12,559 bases of DNA from Zoogloeaceae bacterium (GTDB taxonomy: Bacteria > Pseudomonadota > Gammaproteobacteria > Burkholderiales > Rhodocyclaceae): contig JAIRLE010000105.1 of assembly GCA_031259605.1 (NCBI GenBank), positions 1-12,559 on the forward strand, given 5' to 3'. A program made the translations under genes and the position numbers. The notes under the pieces were generated by a model, which had not been told where the DNA came from, searched no databases, and saw nothing but the letters and a program-made list of their open reading frames with translations. Positions 6,154 to 12,559 of the stretch are shown here, piece by piece. How positions within the stretch are numbered: position 1 is the first letter of the stretch; each line of letters begins with the position of its first letter.

Positions 6154-7140
6154 ATGTCCGCGCGCCACGCATTTCTGCCGCAAAGATTCGTCCTTGTCCT
6201 GTGCGCGTTCCTGACGCTTTCCGGCTGTTCGCTCCTGGAGACGCGTCCCGCCGCGACGGACGACACGACGCAGGCGGACAGGTCGGCGCGGGAAGAGACG
6301 GAGGAAGACAGGGGCGTGGAAGTTGGCGAGATGTCCGCCATGCGCGGCCTGGTTTCCGCCAGGGCGCTGGAAAACCAGGCCGACGCCGATTATCGAGCGC
6401 TGCTGAAAAAAGCCAGGGAAAAGGATACGCTGGTTTCCGTCGATGACCCGCGGGCGCGTCGTCTCAACACCATCGCCCAGCGCATCATCCCCTTCGCCCA
6501 ACGTTTCAATCCGGACATTGCGGAATGGAAATGGGAAGTCAACCTGATCGATTCCAAGGAGATCAACGCCTTCTGCATGCCCGGCGGCAAGATCGCTTTT
6601 TATACCGGCCTGATCGATACCTTGAAAGCCACGGACGACGAACTGGCCATCGTCATGGGACACGAGATGGCGCACGCCCTGCGCGAACACGCGCGCGCCC
6701 AGATTGCCAAGAGCAAGGTGACTTCCCTGGGCGCGAATCTGTTGGGCATTCTGGTCAGCGGCGGCAAATATGCCAATGTTATCGGTGCCGCAGGCAATTT
6801 GCTCACCCTGAAATTTTCCCGCGACGATGAAAGCGAAGCCGATCTGGTGGGGCTTGATCTGGCGGCGCGCGCGGGCTATGACCCACGCGCCGGGGTCAGC
6901 CTGTGGCAAAAGATGGCGGAAGCCAGCAAATCCGCCTTCTCGCTTTCCTGGATTTCCACGCACCCCGCCAATGCCGACCGCATCAGGGACATCGAAGCGC
7001 AATTGCCCAAGGTCATGCCGCTCTACGAAAAGGCGCAGGCCAGAATGCGTGAAGAACCGGCGCAGGCGCAACGGCAATCCTCCGAACCCCGGCGCAAGCG
7101 CGCCGCGCCTGTTTCCCGTAAATCCGCAACCGCCCGATAA
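6154..7140 (+). CDS. M48 family zinc metalloprotease, lipoprotein
   Basis: The 328-residue protein has a signal peptide ending in the lipobox LSGC (22-25), so it should be a periplasmic lipoprotein, probably outer-membrane anchored. The M48 catalytic region shows NAFCMPGGKIAFYTGLI (138-154), zinc motif HEMAH (170-174), the downstream Glu ligand in ESEAD (226-230) and STHPANADRI (268-277). The family includes E. coli BepA, LoiP and YcaL, which degrade or process misassembled outer-membrane proteins. The C-terminus is a basic, disordered-looking tail. There is no BepA-type TPR extension, so it is closer in build to LoiP/YcaL. It starts 3 bases after the cyclase stop and is almost surely co-transcribed with it. 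An acidic linker (about 35-60) separates the anchor from the domain. Confidence 0.9.
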   Translation: MSARHAFLPQRFVLVLCAFLTLSGCSLLETRPAATDDTTQADRSAREETEEDRGVEVGEMSAMRGLVSARALENQADADYRALLKKAREKDTLVSVDDPRARRLNTIAQRIIPFAQRFNPDIAEWKWEVNLIDSKEINAFCMPGGKIAFYTGLIDTLKATDDELAIVMGHEMAHALREHARAQIAKSKVTSLGANLLGILVSGGKYANVIGAAGNLLTLKFSRDDESEADLVGLDLAARAGYDPRAGVSLWQKMAEASKSAFSLSWISTHPANADRIRDIEAQLPKVMPLYEKAQARMREEPAQAQRQSSEPRRKRAAPVSRKSATAR

Positions 7141-7171
7141 CGCGCTGCGCCTTCAATTTCCGGGCAGCGCG
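7141..7171. terminator. Hairpin between convergent genes, possible bidirectional terminator
   Basis: Arms CGCGCTGC (7141-7148) and GCAGCGCG (7164-7171) are exact complements with a 15-base loop. It starts right after the protease stop and overlaps the end of the ZIP gene coming the other way. No T tract follows on either strand, so intrinsic termination is uncertain. Confidence 0.3.
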
Positions 7172-8016
7172 TCCGTATAGCCGGGAATCACCCGCATTTC
7201 CCGCGCGTGGTCGTGTGTCTGTCCGCCATGTCCGTGCCCCGCGTGCCCATGCGTGAAAAGCGCCTGGGCGCAGAGGATGCTGGCGACGCCCAGGCCGATC
7301 AGCAGCACCTGTTCGCCGGTTGCCTTCAGGTCGGCGCGTTTGTGCAGTCCGGGAATAAGGTCGGCCACGGCCACGTAAATCATGCTGGCGGCGGCCAGGG
7401 CAAGGATATGGGGAATCCACTCCTGCAAATCGGAGAGGATATGAAACGCCAGTACGCCGCCGACCAGCGTGGCGAAACTGGAAAGGAGATTGAAGGCCAG
7501 CGCCTTGGCGCGGCTGTAGCCGGAGGCGAGCAGGATGCTGTAATCGCCGAGTTCCTGGGGAATTTCGTGCGCGATGATGGCCAGCGAGGTGACGATTCCC
7601 AGACGAATGTCCTGCATGAAGGCGGCGGCGATCAGGATGCCGTCGACGAAGTTGTGAAAGGTGTCGCCAATGAGGATCAGCAGGCCGGAGCGTCCATGGT
7701 CGTGACCGGGCGGCAGCGCCTCATGCGCTTCGCAATGATGATGATGGCAATGCCGCCAGAGCACCAGTTTTTCCAGCACGAAAAACCCCAGTATTCCCGC
7801 CAGCACACTCGCCGCCACCCGTTCCGGATTGCTTCCTCCGCCAAAGGCGTGGGGAATCACTTCCAGGAACGCCGCGCCCAACAGCGCGCCAATGGCATAG
7901 GAAACCAGCATGGGCAGCCGTTTTCCGCCGATGGCGTTGCACAACAACATCGCCGCCAGCACGCTCAACACGCCCCCCGCCACACTGGCCGCGAGAATCC
8001 ACCCCAAAATCGTCAT
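7153..8016 (-). CDS. ZIP family divalent metal transporter
   Basis: The 287-residue inner-membrane protein imports divalent metals such as zinc or iron, with about eight hydrophobic helices. Metal-site motifs are clear: HNFVDG (121-126) in helix IV and HEIPQELGD (150-158) in helix V. A His-rich cytoplasmic loop (CHHHHCEAHE, 90-99) and a His/Gly-rich stretch near the end (HGHAGHGHGG, 256-265, then THDH) probably bind or buffer metal. The start ATG 8016 has GGAG eight bases upstream. It is the last gene of the leftward group, 57 bases after the RNA methyltransferase, and converges on the M48 gene with 12 bases between stops. No Zur or Fur site was recognised. The metal cannot be told from sequence. 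Confidence 0.9.
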   Translation of the reverse strand: MTILGWILAASVAGGVLSVLAAMLLCNAIGGKRLPMLVSYAIGALLGAAFLEVIPHAFGGGSNPERVAASVLAGILGFFVLEKLVLWRHCHHHHCEAHEALPPGHDHGRSGLLILIGDTFHNFVDGILIAAAFMQDIRLGIVTSLAIIAHEIPQELGDYSILLASGYSRAKALAFNLLSSFATLVGGVLAFHILSDLQEWIPHILALAAASMIYVAVADLIPGLHKRADLKATGEQVLLIGLGVASILCAQALFTHGHAGHGHGGQTHDHAREMRVIPGYTDALPGN

Positions 8017-8073
8017 GCGACAAACTCCGGAAACAAGGGAACGGATTATAGCGGCTGATGCTTCGCGCCACCG

Positions 8074-8868
8074 CTACTGTCCTCTGACGCGCAGCGTTTC
8101 AAAAAGGCAAATGGCGGCGGCGTGGCCGACGTTCAGGGATTCCACGCTTTGCGCGCCGGGCATGGGAATGCGGACGCGTTGTCGCGCGGCAGCCAGTACG
8201 CAGGAACGGACGCCCGAACCTTCCGCGCCGAACACCCAGGCCACTGGCCGCGGCCGCAGGTCGATCGCGTAGAGCGATTCAGCGTCCAGCAAGGCGGTCG
8301 CAAAGGAGCTGCCCGCAAAGGCGGCAAGAAAGGCGGCGAGGTCGGCGGTTTCGTGTATCCGCAACTGGAACTGCGCCCCTTGTCCGGCGCGCAGCGTCTT
8401 GGGCGAGAAGGGATTGGCGCAGCCGACGGACAGCAGTACCTGCGAAAATCCCGCCGCCGCCGCCGTGCGCAGAAGACTGCCGAGATTGCCGGGATCCTGC
8501 ACGCCATCTAGGAGCAGGCTATCGATATCCGTGGCGGGCGTCTCCGGCGCGGGCGGCAGATGGACGATGGCGATCAGTCCGCCCGGTGTTTCGGTGCCGG
8601 AAAGTTCGGCAAACAGCGCGTCCGCCAGCACGACGCATTGCGCCCCCTGACGCTCGCCCGCCGCTAGCCAGTCGGCGATTTCCGCGCGCGCCCTGCTCTT
8701 TTCGCTGGCCAGCAGGCAAGGAGGCATTCCGTGCGCCGTATGCCAGGATTCAACGAGATGTATGCCTTCGAGCAGGATTTGCCGCCGTTCTTTCCGCGCA
8801 TGTCCCGACTGCGCCAGCTTTTTCCATGTCTTGAAAGCAGGGTTTTCCCGCGAGGCGATGACTTTCAT
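8074..8868 (-). CDS. TrmH/SpoU-family RNA 2'-O-methyltransferase
   Basis: The 264-residue SPOUT enzyme is expected to move a methyl group from S-adenosylmethionine to a ribose 2'-OH in tRNA or rRNA. An N-terminal substrate-binding region (MKVIASRENPAFKTWKKLAQ, then RRQILLEGIHLVE) precedes the knotted catalytic domain. Motif 1 is DGVQDPGNLGSLLRTA (121-136), motif 2 FGAEGSGV (213-220), and motif 3 IPMPGAQSVESLNVGHAAAI (234-253). The last has VGH where most relatives have VSV or VAV, a mild oddity beside the cofactor pocket. Following rnhB is usual in betaproteobacteria. The start codon at 8866-8868 is shared with the edge of repeat copy B, and the only ribosome binding site candidate (CCGGAG on the minus strand) lies inside the repeat. 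The target nucleotide is unknown. Confidence 0.9.
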   Translation of the reverse strand: MKVIASRENPAFKTWKKLAQSGHARKERRQILLEGIHLVESWHTAHGMPPCLLASEKSRARAEIADWLAAGERQGAQCVVLADALFAELSGTETPGGLIAIVHLPPAPETPATDIDSLLLDGVQDPGNLGSLLRTAAAAGFSQVLLSVGCANPFSPKTLRAGQGAQFQLRIHETADLAAFLAAFAGSSFATALLDAESLYAIDLRPRPVAWVFGAEGSGVRSCVLAAARQRVRIPMPGAQSVESLNVGHAAAICLFETLRVRGQ

Positions 8869-9036
8869 CGTAAAACGAACTCCGGTTTGAAACCCCGCCC
8901 GTAAGAAAGGCGCGAAGGTTGAGACCCTGGCCTGAAGGCCGGGGTTTCGACCGTAGCCATTCTCGAGGGGGAAAGAAACCCCTTCCCAATGACGTTAGAC
9001 CGGAAGCCCTGTAGGGTTGCCGCTAATTTCTTGCTG
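8867..9036 (-). repeat. Dispersed structured element, copy B (long form)
   Basis: About 170 bases. It shares both ends with copy A (ATCGTAAAAC at the left, CGCTAATTTCTTGCT at the right) and carries an extra segment of about 32 bases near 8900-8932. That segment contains GCGAAGGTTGAGACC; GAAGGTTGAGACC also occurs in copy C. The main hairpin is partly decayed here (arms CGGAAGCCC and GGGTTGCCG at 9001 onward). It fills the whole space between rnhB and the methyltransferase gene. The rnhB stop codon lies in its right end, and AT of the next start codon lies in its left end. Confidence 0.85.
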
Positions 9037-9679
9037 GGCATGACGAAAACAATTCCGGCTGCGTCCGCCAGGCGGCGGCTTCCTCTGATCCATGACGCGC
9101 CACGGGCGCAAAACTCCGGCGATGCGCCGGGCAGGGGCCATGCTGTTGCAGGGCCGCCAAGTGCGCCGCCGTGGGATAGCCCATATGCTGGTCAAAGCCG
9201 TACCGCGGATAATGGCGGTGCAGGTCGAGCATCAGCGCGTCGCGCGCGGTTTTGGCAAGGATGGAGGCGGCGGCGATGGCGGCGATTTTGCCGTCGCCTC
9301 GCACCACGGCGCTTACGGGCATGGCGAGTTGGGGGCAGCGGTTGCCGTCGACCACGGCGGCGGCGGGAATGAGGGCAAGCCCCACCACCGCCCGTTGCAT
9401 GGCGAGCAGACTGGCTTGCAGGATGTTGATCGCGTCGATTTCCTCGGCGCTGGCCTCCGCCACCGCCCAGGCCAACGCCTGCTCGCGGATGTGTTCCGCC
9501 AGATGCGCGCGGCGGCTGGCGGAAAGTTTTTTCGAGTCATTCAGGCCGGCAATGGGATTTTGCGGGTCGAGCAATACTGCCGCCGCCACTACCGGCCCAG
9601 CCAATGGGCCGCGCCCGGCTTCGTCGACCCCGCAGACATCGGGCGGCAGTTGGGCCAGTCGGATCAATTCATTGGGCAT
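9023..9679 (-). CDS. rnhB: Ribonuclease HII
   Basis: The 218-residue cytoplasmic enzyme cuts RNA in RNA-DNA hybrids and starts removal of misincorporated ribonucleotides. The signature DEAGRGPLAGPV holds catalytic Asp19 and Glu20; Asp111 (VVDGN) and Asp129 (GDGKIAAIAAASILAK) complete the four acidic residues. HMGYPTAAHLAAL (165-177) and HRRSFAPV (187-194) are also typical. About 24 residues follow FAPV, slightly more than is common, and the last codons (Ala-Arg-Asn-stop) are read from repeat copy B. ATG 9679 has only a weak ribosome binding site (GGA). It sits 132 bases after lpxB in the usual lipid A cluster order. Confidence 0.95.
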   Translation of the reverse strand: MPNELIRLAQLPPDVCGVDEAGRGPLAGPVVAAAVLLDPQNPIAGLNDSKKLSASRRAHLAEHIREQALAWAVAEASAEEIDAINILQASLLAMQRAVVGLALIPAAAVVDGNRCPQLAMPVSAVVRGDGKIAAIAAASILAKTARDALMLDLHRHYPRYGFDQHMGYPTAAHLAALQQHGPCPAHRRSFAPVARHGSEEAAAWRTQPELFSSCPARN

Positions 9680-9811
9680 GGCGTTTTCCAGGGATGGAAT
9701 AATTTACGATTATCAGGTCATTATCGGATTCAAGGCGTCCGCACCGTGGAGCCTGGAGGTTGCGGGATTATTGACGGAGGTGCCATGTTACGCCTTTGCC
9801 GTTGAATGGCG
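9680..9811. other. Intergenic space between lpxB and rnhB
   Basis: This 132-base gap is the only large one inside the leftward lipid A cluster. It holds an AT-rich patch (about 9698-9730) with two GATAAT-like units on the minus strand. That could be a weak promoter for rnhB, but no convincing -35/-10 pair was found. On the plus strand, GGAGG precedes an ATG at 9784 that opens only six codons. I see no gene here. Confidence 0.3.
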
Positions 9812-10975
9812 TCATTTCTGATTCAATACGTCCAGCACCGCCGCCGCCGCTTTTTCCGCCGTGTTCTGGCGCAGGGTGTTGTGGATGCGGGCGAATTCGA
9901 CATCCAGTTCGCTGGCGCGTTCGGGCGCGGCTTCTTTCAGCAGGGCGTCCGCGAGTTTTTCCGGCGTGGCTTCGTCCTGCAACAGTTCCGGCACGATGAA
10001 ACGCCCGGCGAGAATATTGGGCAGGCCGACATAAGGCAGAAGGGCGCGTCGTTTCATCAGCTTGTAGGTCAGGGGACTGAGCTTGTAGGCGATGACCATC
10101 GGACGCTTGATCAGCGCCGCTTCCAGCGTGGCCGTGCCGCTGGCGACGAGCACGGCGTCCGCCGCGCCCATTGCTTCCTTCGTGTGTCCGAACACGATGT
10201 GAAAGGGCAAATCCTGCGCCGCCTGTTTGTAGCGCGCCACCTCGAAGGCTAGGCGGGTTTCGCGCGTGATCAGGGGAACGAGGAACAGCGCGTTGGGCAC
10301 ACGCTCGTGAAGCAGTCTGGCAGCCCGGATGAAGGTTTCGCCCAAGCTTTCCACTTCCGACTGGCGGCTTCCGGGCAGAAGCGCGTAAACCGGCTTGTCT
10401 TGCGGCAAGCCGAGCTTTTCCCGCATGGCTCGTTTATCGGTAGTCGATGAAATCTGGTCGGCCAGCGGGTGCCCCACATAGGTGACGGGAATTCCGGCCT
10501 GCTTGTAGAGCGGCGGCTCCATGGGGAAAAGCGCCAGCACCCGGTCGGCGGCCTTGGCGATTTTCTTGATGCGTCCGCCGCGCCACGCCCAGATCGAGGG
10601 ACTGACGTAATGCATGGTCTTGACGCCTTTCGTTCTGAGCGCGATTTCCAGATCCAGGTTGAAATCCGGCGCGTCCACGCCAATGAACAAATCCGGTTTT
10701 TCCGAGAGTAAACGCGCTTTCAGGGCGCGGCGGATACTGGAAATTTCCCGGTATCGTTTCAGGACTTCGACATAGCCCATGACTGCGAGCTTTTCCAGCG
10801 GCCACCAGATTTCCATGCCCTGCGCGCGCATGTTCGTCCCGCCGATGCCGACAAAGGAAACCTGCGGCAACTTTTCCTTCAGCGCCGCCATCAGGTGAGC
10901 CGCCAGATGGTCGCCGGAAGATTCCCCCGCGACGAGCGCAATGCGCAACCCCGAAGACTTCGGGTCTGCGCTCAT
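9812..10975 (-). CDS. lpxB: Lipid A disaccharide synthase
   Basis: The 387-residue peripheral inner-membrane glycosyltransferase joins lipid X and UDP-2,3-diacylglucosamine into the lipid A disaccharide. Family landmarks: AGESSGD (16-22), VDAPDFNL (100-107), YVSPSIWAWR (123-132), the FPMEPPLY segment (about 150-157), YVGHPLAD (166-173), LLPGSR (199-204) and, in the UDP-sugar half, a VASGTATLEAAL stretch. Length is normal. The ATG overlaps the lpxA stop by four bases (ATGA), indicating coupled translation and matching supply of the two enzymes. Confidence 0.96.
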   Translation of the reverse strand: MSADPKSSGLRIALVAGESSGDHLAAHLMAALKEKLPQVSFVGIGGTNMRAQGMEIWWPLEKLAVMGYVEVLKRYREISSIRRALKARLLSEKPDLFIGVDAPDFNLDLEIALRTKGVKTMHYVSPSIWAWRGGRIKKIAKAADRVLALFPMEPPLYKQAGIPVTYVGHPLADQISSTTDKRAMREKLGLPQDKPVYALLPGSRQSEVESLGETFIRAARLLHERVPNALFLVPLITRETRLAFEVARYKQAAQDLPFHIVFGHTKEAMGAADAVLVASGTATLEAALIKRPMVIAYKLSPLTYKLMKRRALLPYVGLPNILAGRFIVPELLQDEATPEKLADALLKEAAPERASELDVEFARIHNTLRQNTAEKAAAAVLDVLNQK

Positions 10976-11751
10976 CGGATGATGCCGCGCCTGGAGACGG
11001 CGAAGAAATCGAGAAAACGCCGCACATCCGGCGCATCCGCCGCCATTTCTTCCAGCTTGATCCTGGCTTCGTCCAGCATCAGGCCGGATTTGTAGAGGAC
11101 GCGATAGGCGCGTTTCAGGGCGGTAATCGCTTCCGCGTGAAAACCGCGCCGCTTCAGTCCTTCCACATTGATGCCGTAGGGCGAGGCGGTATTGCCCGCC
11201 GCCATCACATAGGGCGGCACGTCCTGCAAAATCACCGTGCCCACCGCCGTCATCACATGCGCGCCGATGCGGCAGAATTGATGCACGCCGGTGTAGCCGC
11301 CGAGAATTGCCCAGTCGTCGATATGCACATGCCCGGCCAGTTGGGCGTTGTTGGCGAAGGTGGTGTGATCGCCGACCTGGCAGTCATGCGCGATGTGCAC
11401 ATAGGCCATGATCCAGTTGTCGTCGCCGATGCGGGTAACGCCCGCGTCCTGCGCCGTGCCGATATTGAAAGTGCAGAATTCACGGATGGTGTTGCGGTCA
11501 CCGATTTCCAGGCGGGTGGGTTCGCCGGAATACTTTTTGTCCTGCGGTGCCTCGCCCAGCGAGGAAAACTGGAAAATCCGGTTTTCCCGCCCGATGCGGG
11601 TGTGTCCGGCAATCACCACATGCGGCCCGATGCGGCAGCGCTCACCGATTTCCACATGCTCGCCAATGATGGAATACGCGCCGATTTCCACGCCATCCGC
11701 CAGCCGGGCGCCGGGATGCACAATCGCGCCGGGATGTATCTTCGCGCTCAC
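10972..11751 (-). CDS. lpxA: UDP-N-acetylglucosamine acyltransferase
   Basis: With the GTG at 11751 the product is 259 residues, near the usual 255-262. It catalyses the first step of lipid A synthesis, adding a 3-hydroxyacyl chain from ACP to UDP-GlcNAc. Hexapeptide repeats of a left-handed beta helix run from about residue 6 to 185 (for example IHPGAIVHPGARLADGVEIG). The catalytic His is His122 in HIAHDC (119-124), followed by NNAQLAGHVHIDDWAILGG and VHQFCRIGAHVM. A helical C-terminal domain starts near YGINVEGLKRRGF. Other starts are TTG 11766, overlapping the fabZ stop, and GTG 11787, inside fabZ; 11751 was preferred because it begins just before the conserved KIHP. No start has a good ribosome binding site, so coupling to fabZ is likely. 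Confidence 0.94.
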   Translation of the reverse strand: MSAKIHPGAIVHPGARLADGVEIGAYSIIGEHVEIGERCRIGPHVVIAGHTRIGRENRIFQFSSLGEAPQDKKYSGEPTRLEIGDRNTIREFCTFNIGTAQDAGVTRIGDDNWIMAYVHIAHDCQVGDHTTFANNAQLAGHVHIDDWAILGGYTGVHQFCRIGAHVMTAVGTVILQDVPPYVMAAGNTASPYGINVEGLKRRGFHAEAITALKRAYRVLYKSGLMLDEARIKLEEMAADAPDVRRFLDFFAVSRRGIIR

Positions 11752-11762
11752 GGCGGATTCGC

Positions 11763-12200
11763 TCAATCCAGATCGCGCTTGGCGCACATCAGGCTGGCTT
11801 CCGCCGCCACTTCGCCGTCTACCCTGGCGACAGCCTTGTATTTCCAGATACCGCGCATCTGGCGTTCGATATCGACGTGAAGATGCAGTTGATCGCCCGG
11901 CGCGACCGGCTTCTTGAAACGGGCGCTGTCAATGCCGACAAAATAAAACACCGAATTGTCGGTCGGCTTGGCGCCCATCGTCCTGAACGACAGTATTCCC
12001 GCTGCCTGCGCCAGCGCTTCCAGAATCAACACCCCCGGCATGACCGGATGATGCGGGAAATGGCCGACGAAAAAAGGCTCGTTGATGGTGACGTTCTTGT
12101 ACGCGTGAATGGATGCCCCCGGCGTCAGTTCCAGCACTCGGTCGACCAGCAGAAAAGGATAGCGATGCGGCAGATGTTCAAGAATCTGGTGAATATCCAT
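11763..12200 (-). CDS. fabZ: 3-hydroxyacyl-[ACP] dehydratase FabZ
   Basis: The 145-residue hot-dog-fold dehydratase acts in fatty-acid elongation and competes with LpxA for 3-hydroxyacyl-ACP, which explains their pairing. MDIHQILEHLPHRYPFLLVD is the standard N-terminus. Catalytic His47 lies in GHFPHHPVMPG and Glu61 in LEALAQAAG. FKKPVAPGDQL and the closing AEASLMCAKRD are also typical. ATG 12200 was chosen for its family-normal length and a GAGG eight bases upstream, although the frame stays open to 12344. It heads the leftward group, so a promoter is expected in 12201-12368. lpxD, its usual upstream neighbour, is absent. Confidence 0.96.
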   Translation of the reverse strand: MDIHQILEHLPHRYPFLLVDRVLELTPGASIHAYKNVTINEPFFVGHFPHHPVMPGVLILEALAQAAGILSFRTMGAKPTDNSVFYFVGIDSARFKKPVAPGDQLHLHVDIERQMRGIWKYKAVARVDGEVAAEASLMCAKRDLD

Positions 12201-12368
12201 GAGTTGTGCCTCACAAAACGTAAACAGGTCGGCACTGTAACAGATTAGAAGACAGAAGACAGGGCGTGGAAGAAGGTTTTGCAGCAAAATCATATCGGCG
12301 ATCCCGGTTTCTTCCCTTATCCTTGTCCGCGCATTCGTGCCCATTCGTTTTCATCTGAAGGAGTGAAC
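12201..12368. other. Divergent intergenic region, fabZ and the 12369 ORF
   Basis: These 168 bases must carry the fabZ promoter and probably one for the rightward ORF. On the minus strand TGTTACAGT (about 12236-12244) resembles an extended -10 box, but the matching -35 is poor. A short tandem AGAAGAC pair lies near 12247-12260. No operator or riboswitch was recognised. Confidence 0.3.
12358..12363 (+). promoter_or_regulatory. Strong ribosome binding site for the 12369 ORF
   Basis: AAGGAG five bases before the ATG at 12369. A site of this quality in front of only 27 codons suggests that the ORF was the start of a real gene. Confidence 0.55.
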
Positions 12369-12452
12369 ATGTCTCAACGGGAAGTAGCCAAGGAGCTTGG
12401 CGGCAAGCTGAAGGCGTTATCGGCGGCGGTGCCGGAAACGAGCAAAAATTAG
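12369..12452 (+). pseudogene. Truncated gene start, possibly AhpD/carboxymuconolactone decarboxylase-like
   Basis: The 27-codon ORF reads MSQREVAKELGGKLKALSAA then VPETSKN and stops at TAG 12450-12452. It has a strong AAGGAG ribosome binding site. The peptide resembles the N-terminus of small betaproteobacterial AhpD-like (carboxymuconolactone decarboxylase family) proteins, in which a similar helix precedes the catalytic helices. This resemblance is from memory and short, so it is tentative. Repeat copy C begins at about 12441 and supplies the last codons and the stop, which suggests that the element cut the gene. The rest of the gene, if it survives, lies beyond the window. Alternatively this is a genuine small protein. 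Confidence 0.45.
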
Positions 12453-12559
12453 CGACAGCCCTTCAGGGCTGTCGGTCCAACTCCATTGGGAAGGGGTTTC
12501 TCTCCCCTCGAGAATGGCTACGGTCGAAACCCCGGCCGCGGCCGGGGTCTCAACCTTCG
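12441..12559 (+). repeat. Dispersed structured element, copy C (runs off the window)
   Basis: This is the reverse complement of copies A and B. It begins with AGCAAAAATTAGC, one base shorter than the equivalent in copy B. The hairpin arms CGACAGCCC (12453-12461) and GGGCTGTCG (12466-12474) differ from copy A by a paired G-C to A-T change that keeps the stem intact. GAAACCCC (about 12526-12533), its complement and a GC palindrome (GGCC-GC-GGCC) follow. The sequence ends inside the long-form segment (TCTCAACCTTCG), so the far end is not visible. Confidence 0.85.

Noticed and set aside
7207..8058. A 283-codon plus-strand frame opposite the ZIP gene
   Set aside because: Complement of a transporter with intact metal motifs; Gln/Gly-rich translation without a domain.
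11137..11880. A 247-codon plus-strand frame opposite lpxA
   Set aside because: Shadow of the hexapeptide-repeat gene; the His-rich pattern comes from reversed repeat codons.
12201..12344. N-terminal extension of fabZ to 12344
   Set aside because: The extension has no family match and FabZ normally begins at MDIHQ-like sequence; ATG 12200 has a good ribosome binding site.

Overview
The window (about 60% GC) looks like chromosomal DNA of a betaproteobacterium, most likely in the Rhodocyclales/Nitrosomonadales range. The evidence is the order fabZ-lpxA-lpxB-rnhB-SpoU/TrmH methyltransferase, a RhlE-type helicase with a betaproteobacterial-looking C-terminus, and proline-rich and M48 lipoproteins. 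The genus cannot be fixed from the sequence alone.

Layout. Positions 1-926 hold a perfect hairpin, a doubtful 31-codon ORF, and a free-standing C-terminal piece of a Type ISP restriction-modification enzyme. This piece has its own strong ribosome binding site but lacks the nuclease, helicase and methylase parts. From 1166 to 7140 five genes point right: a proline-rich lipoprotein, a DEAD-box helicase (rhlE-like), an HDOD protein, a membrane diguanylate cyclase with a periplasmic c-type heme motif, and an M48 metalloprotease lipoprotein. Helicase and HDOD are nearly contiguous (23 bases apart), and cyclase and protease are 3 bases apart, so there are at least two tight pairs. From 12200 down to 7153 six genes point left: fabZ, lpxA, lpxB, rnhB, a TrmH/SpoU RNA methyltransferase and a ZIP metal transporter. 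FabZ, LpxA and LpxB serve fatty-acid and lipid A synthesis; RnhB and the methyltransferase act on RNA. The usual upstream partner lpxD is not next to fabZ. Instead there is a divergent 27-codon ORF that looks like the start of an AhpD/carboxymuconolactone decarboxylase-like gene cut short by a repeat.

The most notable non-coding signal is a dispersed, highly structured element of about 136-170 bases. It occurs as full copies at 926-1061 and 8867-9036, as a copy running off the end at 12441-12559, and as a 16-base tail at 4140-4155. Its main hairpin shows a compensatory base-pair change between copies, and it contains three mutually complementary 8-mers. It sits so tightly against genes that it supplies the stop codons of rnhB and the 12369 ORF, and two bases of the start codon of the methyltransferase gene. 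This is the best candidate here for something not well described.

No tRNA, rRNA, CRISPR array or intact insertion sequence was seen, and no stretch longer than about 300 bases lacks a gene.
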